Source of the DNA: JBASNZ01 sp049657775
Lineage (GTDB): Bacteria > Actinomycetota > Coriobacteriia > Anaerosomatales > Anaerosomataceae
Direction: 5' to 3'
DNA length: 56,397 nt
Assembly (NCBI GenBank): GCA_049657775.1
Contig: JBASNZ010000020.1
Location: 1-56,397, forward strand
Below, piece after piece: positions 41,501-49,772 of this stretch. A program made the position numbers and the translations under genes. Below the pieces are notes generated by a model, which worked only from the letters and a program-made list of their open reading frames with translations, had not been told where the DNA came from and searched no databases. The first letter of the stretch is position 1. Each line of letters opens with the position of its first letter.

Positions 41501-43436
41501 CGGCGAGTTCTACGACGTCGGTCTTGCGGCCGGCACCACGGCGTACTACACCGCGTTCGCCGTTGACGGGGACATGAACTGGTCCGATGGCGCGTCCGCC
41601 GATGCCGACATCGTGGACACGTCGGGACCGGATCCGGTCGCGTTCCTCGAAGCGAGCATGTTCGAAGGTGCGGTCGCAGTGAGTTGGATGAACCCACCTG
41701 TCTGGCAGGTCGCTGGCGTCAAGGTTCTGCGACGCACGGACGGCTATCCCACGTCGTTCGACGACCCCCAGGCGGCCGTGGTCTTTGACGGACCCGGCGC
41801 GTACGTGTCCGACTACGACGTCATGTCCGAGCCGGACGGCACCACCGCGTACTACGCCGTCTATGCCTACGATGCGTCGATGAACATCTCGGACGCGGCG
41901 ACCGTCAGTCTCACGATCGACGTCACGCCGCCCGAAGGCTACACGTACTTCATCGGCCTGGACTCGTACTACAGCGACCTGACAGGCCAGGAGCTGTTCT
42001 TTGCCGCAGGCACCGTGGTCACGCTCGGTATCGATGTGGCCGACGCAGTAGAAATGCGCTTCAACCAGGGAGAAGGCTGGAGCGAGTGGGAGGACTACGC
42101 CACCGAGAAACCGTTCACGCTTCCGGCGATCGATGGGGTCAACGTCGTCTTGGGCGAGTTTCGGGATGCGGCCGGAAACCTGCTGCAGACCGAGAGTTCG
42201 GTCTACTACGACATCCTCGCGCCGTTGGCGCCTACCGGCGTCGCCGCCTCCAACTGGAACTACGGGGTGCGCCTGGTCTGGGACTTCCCTGAAGACGAGT
42301 CGGTCGTGGGATGGAATGTCTTCATGGCCGAGAACGAGGCGGGACCGTGGACCAACCTCACCGAGGAGTACGCTGTTCAGTGGCCGGAGTACACGGCTGG
42401 CGGACTGACTGCTGGTGAGACCTACTACTTCAAGGTCACCGCGATCGATGGTGTGGGGCATGAGAGTCCTGCCTCCGAGATTGCCAGCGCGACGCCTTCA
42501 GAGGGTGTCGTACGGCTCTCGGGCAACGATCGTTATGCGACGGCTATCCAGATCACATCCGAGGCGTTTGACACCGCCGACGCTGTGGTACTCGCGTCGG
42601 GCGCCGACTACGCCGACGCGCTCGGCGCGTCAGGGCTTGCAGGCGCGCTTGAGGCGCCGGTGCTGCTTACGGAGCCCGGTCGTCTCAGCGCCGGTGTTGC
42701 CGATGAGATCGAGCGTCTGGGCGCCACTCGCGTTGTCATCGTGGGTGGAGAGAAGGCCGTCTCGGCCGCGGTCGAAGATGCGCTCGATCCCGCGCTCGAG
42801 GTCGAACGTCTGGCGGGTGCCAACCGCTTTGAGACGTCCGCCTGGATCGCCAGGGCCATCGCGACGGAGCTTGGGGACGAGTTCTCAGGCGAGGCGTTCG
42901 TGGCCAACGGCTTCGGTTACGCCGACGCCCTTGCCGCCGCGCCGGTCGCGTATGCGGCGAGTATGCCGATCCTGTTGGTGGCCCCCGACTCGACACCGGA
43001 TGTCATCGCAAACGTGGCAGAGGACGTCGGCATCGTCTCGACCTACGTGCTCGGCGGCGAAGCCGCTGTTGGCGACGAGGTCGCCGAGGACATGGGCGCC
43101 GACCCAGACTCGCGTCTTGGCGGCGCAAACCGCTACGACACAGCCGCGATGATCGCGGACTTCGCGTATGGAACGGGTCTGAATGACTTCCGCGTGGTCG
43201 GGGTCGCCACGGGCACCGGCTTCGCCGACGCACTCGCGGGCGGCGCGGCCATCGGCAAGCAGGGCGGCGTGCTGTTGCTCACCGATCCGAACGCACTGAG
43301 TGCCGCGACGGAAGAGGCGCTGGCGATGCACGCCTACGAGACCGAGAGAGTCGATGTCTTCGGCGGGCCAAACGCCGTGAGTGACGACGTCATGCAGCAG
43401 ATCATCGATGTGTTCGCAATGGGCGGCGCTCTGTAG
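38553..43436 (+). CDS. Very large cell-wall-anchored subtilisin-like protease (S8) with CWB2 repeats
   Basis: 1627 aa from the ATG at 38553 after GGGGAGGGG; an ATG at 38493 would bring in the leader hairpin. Signal peptide residues 1-33, then an inhibitor-like propeptide. Catalytic triad: Asp about 186 (IVAVVDTGVDISHEDL), His about 244 (HGTHVSGIIGAEG), Ser about 627 (GTSMATPQVTGAAAH). The distance from His to Ser is about 380 residues because of a roughly 200-residue insert (TPIVIVDDSLPTEMGEVAGE, DNGGRLLLASGEVAADVLWF). Fn3-like domains (residues about 720-1310) are followed by three CWB2 repeats (about 1322-1627). Exported and wall-bound; probably degrades proteins outside the cell. Confidence 0.88.
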   Translation: MRGRTGVFARALWLAVAMALVVGMVPAAGFAGEPARGKMVSRYEVEGSGTRGVAGPLQTMDARRTVVRWAPGVQAEQIKAAGEQIGFRVLRASQRLGYTLVEPTRKGLTPADLAAELKRARLAVRADAEKVFSVASLPVPNDPYFSGQWALHNTGQTGGTPDADIDAPEAWAVNGTGSDDVIVAVVDTGVDISHEDLRNNIWRNPGEIAGNGRDDDGNGYVDDVNGFDFYMYDGTVYDQQDGDQHGTHVSGIIGAEGNNGIGVSGVNHDVTIMPVKFLGPGGGGEFEGAEALMYAVDNGAQVINCSWGGPYSLVIDEALQYAADHGVVVCVAAGNDMMDVDQSRDSFYPASSNAETVITVASTDHNDDLSFFSNYGDETVELAAPGEEVTSTLPYDVVGVYVNDLPFKVAFLAFCAEGIVPASAGKAAVTGSLTQLGAAVSTPIVIVDDSLPTEMGEVAGERLGFYTDTLAAAGYTAVTTWSTESKGTPPLSALQGKIVVWFTGAVPAGWYAANTLNMADTAVLKDYMDNGGRLLLASGEVAADVLWFDEEFMIEYMHVLPNDQATWGTALRGTPGTPFSGITGALAPEYATPYEAKWPAGSDPLYLIDEVAKPIFEMGGYGPLSGTSMATPQVTGAAAHILSVAPDADAAEIKARIENTAEPLASLEGMVNSGGRLDLARVFDTYPGRPTISAPVTGDVLRANQPSTLAWTPAFGGSTEATFDAEIGIPFSAWTEDFNDGDLAGWEISGNHSWDTTTGAYEGDYALWSGTPSPGNIGSAQTTVTVPSGGGTVSLWAKMSAAEPMMTWGSVYMDGVWIADMYETTDWTRFEATVPEGEHALWVEYYVDEFVSESSQDYFAIDNITVNGHDWEVLGSTDAGDYDLGFTAPDMDTDDLWFRVRGNLNGVSSGWAYSKNVKVSSDFVAPAAPTAFTAVAGTDGDATLSWTDPADADFAYTRVLRSLDGSPAGPDDAGAVIVYEGTGGEFYDVGLAAGTTAYYTAFAVDGDMNWSDGASADADIVDTSGPDPVAFLEASMFEGAVAVSWMNPPVWQVAGVKVLRRTDGYPTSFDDPQAAVVFDGPGAYVSDYDVMSEPDGTTAYYAVYAYDASMNISDAATVSLTIDVTPPEGYTYFIGLDSYYSDLTGQELFFAAGTVVTLGIDVADAVEMRFNQGEGWSEWEDYATEKPFTLPAIDGVNVVLGEFRDAAGNLLQTESSVYYDILAPLAPTGVAASNWNYGVRLVWDFPEDESVVGWNVFMAENEAGPWTNLTEEYAVQWPEYTAGGLTAGETYYFKVTAIDGVGHESPASEIASATPSEGVVRLSGNDRYATAIQITSEAFDTADAVVLASGADYADALGASGLAGALEAPVLLTEPGRLSAGVADEIERLGATRVVIVGGEKAVSAAVEDALDPALEVERLAGANRFETSAWIARAIATELGDEFSGEAFVANGFGYADALAAAPVAYAASMPILLVAPDSTPDVIANVAEDVGIVSTYVLGGEAAVGDEVAEDMGADPDSRLGGANRYDTAAMIADFAYGTGLNDFRVVGVATGTGFADALAGGAAIGKQGGVLLLTDPNALSAATEEALAMHAYETERVDVFGGPNAVSDDVMQQIIDVFAMGGAL

Positions 43437-43456
43437 GCGCTGTTCGCAACGATGCG

Positions 43457-43492
43457 AGAGGGCCCGGAGGAGACCCCGGGCCCTCTTCTTTT
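43457..43492 (+). terminator. Rho-independent terminator
   Basis: AGAGGGCCCGG pairs with CCGGGCCCTCT across a short loop, followed by TCTTTT. Ends the subtilase transcript, 20 bases after its stop. Confidence 0.85.
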
Positions 43493-43555
43493 CGACCGCG
43501 GCGCGCACTCCTCGGCTAGAATGTGTGTGTACAATCGTGCCGAGGGAGGATACGT

Positions 43556-44611
43556 ATGTCCGACACGCCCGACACGCCCATCTCGTATCGCGATGCCGGC
43601 GTCGACATCGACGAAGGAGCACGGGCGGTCGAACGCATCCGTGAATCCGTGCGCTCGACATATCGCCCCGAGGTGATCGGCGACATCGGAGGATTCGGCG
43701 GCATGTTCTCGGCCGCCGCATTCAAGGACATGGCCGATCCCGTGATGGTGAGCGGGACAGACGGCGTTGGCACCAAGCTCAAACTCGCGCAGCTGCTGGA
43801 CCGCCACGACACCGTGGGCATCGACCTTGTGGCGATGTGCGCAAACGACATCCTGGTCACGGGTGCCGAGCCGTTGTTCTTTTTGGACTACGTGGCAGCC
43901 GGCAAGCTCGACAGCGAGCGCATGGGCGCGATCGTCGGTGGTATCGCCGAGGGCTGCCGCCAGGCGCGCTGCTCGCTTATCGGCGGAGAGATGGCCGAGC
44001 ACCCCGGCACCATGGATCCGGACGATTACGACCTGTCGGGGTTTTGCGTGGGCGTTGTGGACCGGCCCAAGGCTATCACCGGCGAGGACATCGGCCCCGG
44101 AGACGTCGTCTTAGGACTGGCGTCGAGCGGCGTGCACTCCAACGGATTCTCCCTGGTGCGCAAGGCGCTGGTTGAGGGTCATGAGAGCGAACTGGAGCTG
44201 CCGCGGGTCGACCTGGGCGGCGTCGCGCTCGGCGACGCACTGCTCGCGCCGACGCGCATCTACGTTGCGTCGATTCTGGCGCTGCTGGCGGCGGGTATAC
44301 CCGTGAAAGGTATGGCGCACATCACCGGCGGTGGCATCACGGAGAACCTCAACAGGGTGCTGCCGGATGGCTGTGATGCGCGCGTGGTGCGTCGAGCGTG
44401 GCCCGTGCCGCGAGTGTTCGCGATCGTGCAGGACGCTGCCTCGCTTGCGGATGACGAGATGTACCGGACGTTCAACATGGGGATCGGGTTCGCCGTGGTG
44501 CTCAACGCGTCCGACGCTCCCGAGGCCGCGGCGTTGCTGCGAGCGAGCGGTGAGTCGGTGTACGAGATCGGGGAGATCGTCGAGGGCACGGGGGAGGTCA
44601 CCTATGAGTAA
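43556..44611 (+). CDS. purM: Phosphoribosylformylglycinamidine cyclo-ligase (AIR synthase)
   Basis: 351 aa from the ATG at 43556 with GAGGGAGGATA upstream; a 43523 start has no site. SYRDAGVDIDEGARAVERIR, GGFGGMFS, DGVGTKLKLAQ, DLVAMCANDILVTGAEPLFF, GGEMAEHPG and HITGGGITENLNRVLPDG are all PurM blocks. ATP-dependent closure of FGAM to AIR. Its last 8 bases overlap purN. Confidence 0.95.
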   Translation: MSDTPDTPISYRDAGVDIDEGARAVERIRESVRSTYRPEVIGDIGGFGGMFSAAAFKDMADPVMVSGTDGVGTKLKLAQLLDRHDTVGIDLVAMCANDILVTGAEPLFFLDYVAAGKLDSERMGAIVGGIAEGCRQARCSLIGGEMAEHPGTMDPDDYDLSGFCVGVVDRPKAITGEDIGPGDVVLGLASSGVHSNGFSLVRKALVEGHESELELPRVDLGGVALGDALLAPTRIYVASILALLAAGIPVKGMAHITGGGITENLNRVLPDGCDARVVRRAWPVPRVFAIVQDAASLADDEMYRTFNMGIGFAVVLNASDAPEAAALLRASGESVYEIGEIVEGTGEVTYE

Positions 44612-45275
44612 GGACACGCTGACCGACGAGATTCTTTTCCCCAGGGTGGACGTGATCACCGATGACGAGTTCCGCATCGGGGTACTCATATCGGGAAGCG
44701 GCACGAACCTGCAGGCCCTCATCGATGCTTGCGCCGCCGGTGAGATCGACGGACACGTCGTGGTGGTCATCTCCAACAAGCACGACGCCTTCGGACTTGA
44801 GCGCGCCCGGCGCGCGGGGATCGCGACCGAGTACGTTGACCGTGCCGCATACAACACCATATCGGCCTACAACCATGCGATCACCGAGGTGCTGGCGCGG
44901 TACGAGGTCAAACTCGTGGTGATGGCGGGCTACATGCGCCTGCTCGGACAAGAGGTCCTCTCGGCGTTCGAGGGCCGCGTGATGAACCTGCATCCCGCGC
45001 TTCTGCCGGCATTCCCGGGCGCCTCGGCGATACACGATGCGTTCGAGCATGGCGTGAAGGTGACCGGCGTGACCGTTCACTTCGCCGATGAGCACTTCGA
45101 CCGCGGGCCTATCATCTGCCAGGAGCCCGTTCGTGTTGAGGAAGACGACACCGTCGCCACGCTCGAGGCCAAGGTCCACGAAGTGGAGCATCGGCTCATC
45201 GTTGATGCGGTGCGGCTGTTCTCGGAGGATCGACTCGTTATGGACGGCCGGAAGGTCCGCGTGCTGCCGGAGTAG
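44604..45275 (+). CDS. purN: Phosphoribosylglycinamide formyltransferase
   Basis: 223 aa from the ATG at 44604; the overlap with purM indicates coupled translation. IGVLISGSGTNLQALIDACA is the phosphate-binding start, NKHDAFGLERARRAGI follows, and MAGYMRLLGQ, NLHPALLPAFPG, HFADEHFDRGPIICQEPV hold the catalytic Asn/His/Asp residues. Transfers formyl from 10-formyl-THF to GAR. The first 20 residues before the core are slightly longer than usual. Confidence 0.95.
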   Translation: MSKDTLTDEILFPRVDVITDDEFRIGVLISGSGTNLQALIDACAAGEIDGHVVVVISNKHDAFGLERARRAGIATEYVDRAAYNTISAYNHAITEVLARYEVKLVVMAGYMRLLGQEVLSAFEGRVMNLHPALLPAFPGASAIHDAFEHGVKVTGVTVHFADEHFDRGPIICQEPVRVEEDDTVATLEAKVHEVEHRLIVDAVRLFSEDRLVMDGRKVRVLPE

Positions 45276-45382
45276 CCATCGGTCACCGCGCACGAAGACT
45301 CTCATCGACGACCTGGCGCGAGCGCCTCGCGTCTGCCTCCGCCATGCTCGCTGACCTGCGGGTTTAGATTCTGTTTAGGTCG

Positions 45383-45501
45383 CCCTGGCACACTTCGGTG
45401 TGGTGCGGGACTCGTCGTGGTGCCAGGGGAGGATCCACGGCGAGCCCGCACTCAAAGGGGGCGATGGTTGCCGCCCGTGACAGCGAGGCGGCGCGAACAG
45501 C
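45383..45501 (+). ncRNA. Candidate structured RNA with pseudoknot
   Basis: The 282-base gap between purN and the aminotransferase has no convincing gene but several consistent pairings: CACAC-TTCG-GTGTG (45389-45402); GCGGG(A)CTCG (45405-45414) with CGAGCCCGC (45441-45449), extended inside by CGTGG with CCACG; and CCCTGGCA (45383-45390) with the loop's TGCCAGGG (45421-45428), which would make a pseudoknot. A further GCCGCC/GGCGGC stem spans about 45470-45493. No known riboswitch core was matched by eye. A 69-aa minus-strand frame over the region looks like a shadow. Confidence 0.4.
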
Positions 45502-45557
45502 ACTGAACTCATCGGCCGCACTGGTCACTCTGATCGAAAGCGAGGTGTGCAGGTAAG

Positions 45558-46346
45558 ATGTTTCTTTGGTCACCCGTTGAATCGATGCCCCGGAGGACAG
45601 TGGAGATCATAGACTACGACCGGCCGTACCTTCCGGGTGCTCCCGCGGTACCGCTCAAGGAGACGTGCCGCGTCGGTACGGATCGGACGATCCCGCTGTG
45701 GTCGTATCACGCCCGTCGCCTCGGGCAGGGTGGATGCTCGCGCGAGGTCGTGGACCGCGCGACCGAGGCCGTCCATTCGGCGCTGGCGCGGTACGAGGAG
45801 CGGATCACGCCGCGTGTTCGACTAACGCTCCAGGTACTCACGGACGGTACGCCGCACATAAGCATCGAACGCCGCCTCAGTTCGCTCGACGTTCCTCGTG
45901 GCGTTCGGGGCGTTCCGGTGGTCATGCCCAGGCGACCCGAGCTGCCGAGTGGCGCGGCCAAGCCCGTGGACCGCACCTACTGGGATGAGGCGCAGCGTCG
46001 CGCGCGTGAGCGCGGCGGCGACCAGGCCATCATCATGGACGAGGTTGGCACCATCATCGACGGCGGCACCGCGACCGTGATGCTGCGCTCGGGGCGGACA
46101 CTCACGACGGCGCCCTCTCCGCACGCGATCGCGGGGGTCGGGCGGGCGTGGGTCATCGACCACGCGGGCGAGCTGGGCGTACGGTTCGAGATCCGCCCGT
46201 TCATCCTTGAAGAGGTCGACCGCGCCGAGGAGGTCATCTTCATCAACGCGTTCGGCGGCGCCCGGGCGATGCGCGGCAAGGCGGACGTAGTGGCGCGCCG
46301 AATCGACGGACGGCTCAAGCGCCTGTGGGGCTCCGAAACGATGTAG
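45558..46346 (+). CDS. Aminotransferase class IV / 4-amino-4-deoxychorismate lyase-like
   Basis: 262 aa if it starts at 45558; the ATG at 45585 and GTG at 45600 are alternatives. PLP fold-type IV: LWSYHARRL near the start, VDRTYWDEAQRRARERGGDQ then AIIMDEVGTIIDGGTATVML (the G-E/D-x-x-x-x-N-like turn, here with Asp where Glu is usual), and VGRAWVIDH. The Schiff-base Lys is presumed in GAAKPVDRTYW. Could be PabC-like (folate) or branched-chain/D-amino acid aminotransferase-like; motifs do not decide. Confidence 0.6.
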   Translation: MFLWSPVESMPRRTVEIIDYDRPYLPGAPAVPLKETCRVGTDRTIPLWSYHARRLGQGGCSREVVDRATEAVHSALARYEERITPRVRLTLQVLTDGTPHISIERRLSSLDVPRGVRGVPVVMPRRPELPSGAAKPVDRTYWDEAQRRARERGGDQAIIMDEVGTIIDGGTATVMLRSGRTLTTAPSPHAIAGVGRAWVIDHAGELGVRFEIRPFILEEVDRAEEVIFINAFGGARAMRGKADVVARRIDGRLKRLWGSETM

Positions 46347-46372
46347 GGTGCCACGCGCAGCGACTGTAATTG

Positions 46373-46398
46373 ACGGCCCCGGCACACACCGGGGCCGT
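46373..46398 (+). terminator. Rho-independent terminator
   Basis: ACGGCCCCGG pairs perfectly with CCGGGGCCGT around CACACA, followed by CTTGTTG. Ends the aminotransferase gene and separates it from purH. Confidence 0.8.
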
Positions 46399-46450
46399 CT
46401 TGTTGCACAATAGAGCGCACACCGTAGCGGCTAGAAATGGGGCACCCGGC

Positions 46451-48010
46451 ATGGATCTCGTCACCATCAAGCGCGCGCTCGTCTCGGTCACCGACAAGAC
46501 GGGCGTCGTCGAGTTCTGCAAGGCGCTCGTGGAGGAGTTCGGCGTGGAGGTCGTCTCCACTGGCGGTACCGCGAAAGCGCTTGCCGACGCGGGGGTGCCG
46601 GTTCGGCCCATCGACGACCTCACAGGGTTCCCCGAGATGATGGACGGCCGCGTCAAGACGCTGCACCCGCGCGTACACGGAGGACTCCTCGCCCGCCGCG
46701 ACGTGCCCGAGCACATGGCGGCAGCCGAGGAGCACGGCATCGGCATGATCGACATGGTCGTGGTCAACCTCTACGCCTTCGAGGCCACCGTGGCCCGCGA
46801 GGGTGTGACGGAGGCTGACGCCATCGAGAACATCGACATCGGCGGACCCAGCATGCTCCGCTCGGCGGCCAAGAACTTCGAGAGCGTGACAGTCGTGACC
46901 GACCCGGCTTGCTACGACTCGGTACTTGCCGAGATGCGCGCCAATGGCGGTTCAACGCTGCGCGAGACGCGACGCGCGTTCGCGACCGAGGTGTTCCGAC
47001 TGACGAGCGCCTACGACAGCGCCATCTGGTTCTATCTCTCGGGCTACAAGCAGACACCGTTCCCGCACGAGGCGCGCTTCCGCCTGGAGAAGGTGCAGGA
47101 CCTGCGTTACGGCGAGAACCCGCACCAGCAGGCCGCGTTCTACCGCTTTGTGGACTCCAAGGAGCACACGCTTGCCCGTGCCGAGCAGCTGCAGGGCAAG
47201 GAGCTCTCGTACAACAACATCCTGGATACCGATGCGTGCTGGAGCGCCGTGCGCGAATTCGACGAGCCGGCGTGCGTGATCGTCAAGCACACCAACCCGT
47301 GTGGCACGGCCATCGACGACGACCTGGTGGCCGCGTACAAGCGTGCGCACGAGGCCGATCCCATCTCGGCGTATGGCGGCGTTATGGCGTTCAACCGTAC
47401 GGTGCCCGCGGAGCTCATCCAGGCGATCTTCGACAACAAGCAGTTCGTCGAGGTCATGATCGCTCCCGACTACGACGCGGGCGCGCTCGAGCTTCTCGCG
47501 ACCAAGCAGAACCTGCGCGTGCTCCGCACCGGCGGCGTGCGTCCCGTCGGCAGCCACTACGAATCGCGCGCGGTCGAGGGCGGCATGCTCGTGCAGACCT
47601 CGGACGGCGTGACGGAGGACCCGGCGGACTTCAGGGTCGTCACGCGCCGTTCGCCCAGCGCCGAGGAGATGGAGCAGCTGCTCTTTGCCTGGAAGGTGGC
47701 CAAGAGCGTCAAGAGCAACGCCATCCTGCTTGCGAAGGACTTCGTGAGCGTGGGCGTGGGCGCGGGTCAGATGAACCGGGTCAACTCCGCACGCATCGCC
47801 GTCGAGCAGGCGGGCGAGAAGGCCGCGGGCGCCGTCTGCGCGAGCGACGCGTTCCTGCCGTTCCCGGACACGCTCGAGGTCGTAGGCGCTGCTGGCGTGA
47901 CCGCGCTCATCCAGCCGGGTGGCTCCATCCGCGATGAGGAGTGCATCGCCAAGGCCGACGAGCTGGGCGTGGCGATGGTGTTCACGGGCCACCGCCACTT
48001 CCGCCACTAA
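46451..48010 (+). CDS. purH: Bifunctional AICAR transformylase/IMP cyclohydrolase
   Basis: 519 aa from the ATG at 46451. The N-terminal IMP cyclohydrolase has RALVSVTDKTGVVEFCKAL, VSTGGTAKALADAG and HPRVHGGLLARR. The transformylase has RYGENPHQQAAFYR, CVIVKHTNPCGTA and VMAFNRTVPAELIQAIFD, ending AMVFTGHRHFRH. Last two steps to IMP. All of purC, S, Q, L, F, M, N and H are present in the window; purD, purE/K and purB are not. Confidence 0.96.
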   Translation: MDLVTIKRALVSVTDKTGVVEFCKALVEEFGVEVVSTGGTAKALADAGVPVRPIDDLTGFPEMMDGRVKTLHPRVHGGLLARRDVPEHMAAAEEHGIGMIDMVVVNLYAFEATVAREGVTEADAIENIDIGGPSMLRSAAKNFESVTVVTDPACYDSVLAEMRANGGSTLRETRRAFATEVFRLTSAYDSAIWFYLSGYKQTPFPHEARFRLEKVQDLRYGENPHQQAAFYRFVDSKEHTLARAEQLQGKELSYNNILDTDACWSAVREFDEPACVIVKHTNPCGTAIDDDLVAAYKRAHEADPISAYGGVMAFNRTVPAELIQAIFDNKQFVEVMIAPDYDAGALELLATKQNLRVLRTGGVRPVGSHYESRAVEGGMLVQTSDGVTEDPADFRVVTRRSPSAEEMEQLLFAWKVAKSVKSNAILLAKDFVSVGVGAGQMNRVNSARIAVEQAGEKAAGAVCASDAFLPFPDTLEVVGAAGVTALIQPGGSIRDEECIAKADELGVAMVFTGHRHFRH

Positions 48011-48092
48011 GGACGACGCATCCATCGCACTCGGCAAGCTCAGGTTTCGAATCCGGTAATGCCTCGCGCGTAGTGTTGCAGTCGTTGGCGTC

Positions 48093-48121
48093 TTGTCGGC
48101 GGGGGGACACATGACTACAAT
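48093..48121 (+). promoter_or_regulatory. Promoter giving a probable leaderless antitoxin mRNA
   Basis: TTGTCG (48093-48098) and TACAAT (48116-48121) with a 17-bp spacer place the transcription start about 7 bases on, at the ATG at 48129. Confidence 0.5.
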
Positions 48122-48128
48122 TCTGGTC

Positions 48129-48413
48129 ATGACAGAACACTACTCACTTGCGCACGCGAAGGCGCACCTCTCGGAGATCATTGATGAGGTCGAGGCCACG
48201 CAAGAGCACGTGATCATCACGCGGCGGGGCCTGCCCACAGCGGTGGTGCTCGGGATGGACGACTACGAAAGCATCATGGAGACCCTCGACCTACTGGCGA
48301 CCCCGGGTGCCATGGAAGAGATCCGTCAGGCCGAGGCGGACATCGCGGCGGGGAGGTACGTCACCGCCGACCGACTCAAAGAAAAGTATCTCAAGCCGAA
48401 GAAGGCGGAGTGA
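48129..48413 (+). CDS. Phd/YefM-family antitoxin
   Basis: 94 aa from the ATG at 48129; an ATG at 48111 overlaps the promoter -10. YSLAHAKAHLSEIIDEVEAT then VIITRRGLPTAVVLGMDDYE is the Phd/YefM DNA-binding/dimer fold, and the C-terminal tail (ADRLKEKYLKPKKAE) binds the toxin. The stop overlaps the toxin start (GTGA). Confidence 0.85.
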   Translation: MTEHYSLAHAKAHLSEIIDEVEATQEHVIITRRGLPTAVVLGMDDYESIMETLDLLATPGAMEEIRQAEADIAAGRYVTADRLKEKYLKPKKAE

Positions 48414-48676
48414 GCGCGTTCGCGCTGCAGACCTCTCCTGCTGCCGATCGCACGCTGGAACGACTCCCCGGGGCCGTTGCCGCTGCCATTGTCGAGTTCA
48501 TCACTGGTCCGCTTCTGGACGACCCCTACCGGATCGGCAAGCCGCTCCGCGAGCCGTATGCCGGACTGTATTGCGCTCGCAGGGGCGCGTATCGAGCGAT
48601 GTACCAGGTTCGAGAACCCGGGCTCGTTCTCGTCGTCCGCATCGATCACCGCGCGGACATCTACCGCCCGCGCTAG
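48410..48676 (+). CDS. RelE/ParE-family toxin
   Basis: 88 aa, GTG start. FALQTSPAADRTLERLPGAV, then IGKPLREPYAGLYCARRGAY then RAMYQVREPGLVLVVRIDHR and ADIYR is the RelE/ParE fold with the basic Arg/Tyr-rich C-terminus. RelE-like members cut mRNA at the ribosome; others hit gyrase. The stop codon overlaps the convergent mscS stop. Confidence 0.85.
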   Translation: MSAFALQTSPAADRTLERLPGAVAAAIVEFITGPLLDDPYRIGKPLREPYAGLYCARRGAYRAMYQVREPGLVLVVRIDHRADIYRPR

Positions 48677-49488
48677 TTCTGCACCAGGTGCACGGTGCGC
48701 ACGGGGGTGGGGAAGTCGATCCCCTCCTCGGTGAATCGCGCGTGCAGGCGCTTGATGAACTCGCTCCTGAGTGGGAACTGGTCGCCGAACACGAGCGAGC
48801 GAAGTATCGCGACGACCTGGATCTGCGAGTCGGAGAACGCCTTGAAGCGCACAACCGGCTCCCACTCCTCGATGTCGGGCTGCATGTCGGCCATCACACC
48901 CGCAGCGATCTCGGTCACGATGCTCTCGACGCGCTCGAGGTCGCTGCCGTATGCCACGCCGAACTCGATCAGGACCGAGAGCGGCTGCTCGGGCAGGACG
49001 TAGTTGGTGACGATCGTGGCGCCAAGCTTGGCGTTGGGGACGATAACGAGGTTGTTCGACTGCGTGCGCAGCGTCGTGTAGCGCCAGGCGATGTCCTCGA
49101 CCGTTCCCTCCTGGCCGGATTCCAACAGCAGATAGTCACCGGGGCGGATCTGCTTGGATGCAATGACTTGCAGCCCCGCGAACAGGTTGGACAGCGTGTC
49201 CTGGAGCGCGAGAGCCACGGCCAGGCCGCCCACTCCCAGCGCGGTGAGCACCGGTGTGATCGAGATGTCGAGCACGTCCAAGATGAAGGCCGCACCGATT
49301 GCCGCCACCATCGCTCGCGTGATGTTCACGAAGATGCTGGTGGCCGGGACCGCGCCCGAACGCCCCATCGCGCGCCGTACGAGCCCGCCGACGATCCGGG
49401 TGGCCACTATCGTGACCACGACGATGCCCGCTACTGCGAGGGTGCGAGCCACGTAGACTTGGGGGATTGCCAGGCCGTTGAGCGTCAT
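48673..49488 (-). CDS. Small-conductance mechanosensitive channel (MscS family)
   Basis: 271 aa from the ATG at 49488 with AAAGG upstream. Three membrane segments (VYVARTLAVAGIVVVTIVAT first), then the glycine/alanine pore helix VLTALGVGGLAVALALQDTL and the beta-domain GDYLLLESGQEGTVEDIAWR. The C-terminal alpha/beta domain is complete. Releases solutes under osmotic downshock. Stands alone on the minus strand. Confidence 0.9.
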   Translation of the reverse strand: MTLNGLAIPQVYVARTLAVAGIVVVTIVATRIVGGLVRRAMGRSGAVPATSIFVNITRAMVAAIGAAFILDVLDISITPVLTALGVGGLAVALALQDTLSNLFAGLQVIASKQIRPGDYLLLESGQEGTVEDIAWRYTTLRTQSNNLVIVPNAKLGATIVTNYVLPEQPLSVLIEFGVAYGSDLERVESIVTEIAAGVMADMQPDIEEWEPVVRFKAFSDSQIQVVAILRSLVFGDQFPLRSEFIKRLHARFTEEGIDFPTPVRTVHLVQN

Positions 49489-49591
49489 CGTGGCGCCTTT
49501 CACAGTGGTTGCCGAATCAATGGTGCCAAGATACACTACCCTTTGCGTTTGCGGCTGTCCGGATGGCTCTCGGCCGAGGACGTGCAGGCAA

Positions 49592-49667
49592 GGGCCGTTA
49601 GCTCAGTTGGTAGAGCAGGGGACTTTTAATCCCAAGGTCGCAGGTTCGAAACCTGCACGGCCCACCA
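49592..49667 (+). tRNA. tRNA-Lys (anticodon TTT)
   Basis: 76 nt with encoded CCA. GGGCCGT pairs with ACGGCCC, the D-loop is AGCTCAGTTGGTAGAGC, anticodon loop CTTTTAA, and T-arm GCAGGTTCGAAACCTGC. All arms fold. Confidence 0.97.
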
Positions 49668-49696
49668 CAAAGACAGCGCGCGCAAGCGCCACATAG

Positions 49697-49772
49697 GCCC
49701 CCATCGTCTAGCGGCCAAGGACTCCGCCCTTTCAAGGCGGCAACAGGGATTCGAATTCCCTTGGGGGCACCA
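49697..49772 (+). tRNA. tRNA-Glu (anticodon TTC)
   Basis: 76 nt with encoded CCA. GCCCCCA pairs with TGGGGGC, anticodon loop CTTTCAA, T-arm AGGGATTCGAATTCCCT. An integrase remnant abuts the 3' half, so it is the probable attachment site. Confidence 0.97.

Noticed and set aside
45364..45573. 69-aa minus-strand frame across the purN downstream gap
   Set aside because: No recognisable family, and it overlaps the start of the aminotransferase; the pairings in the region are better explained by RNA structure. Not fully excluded.
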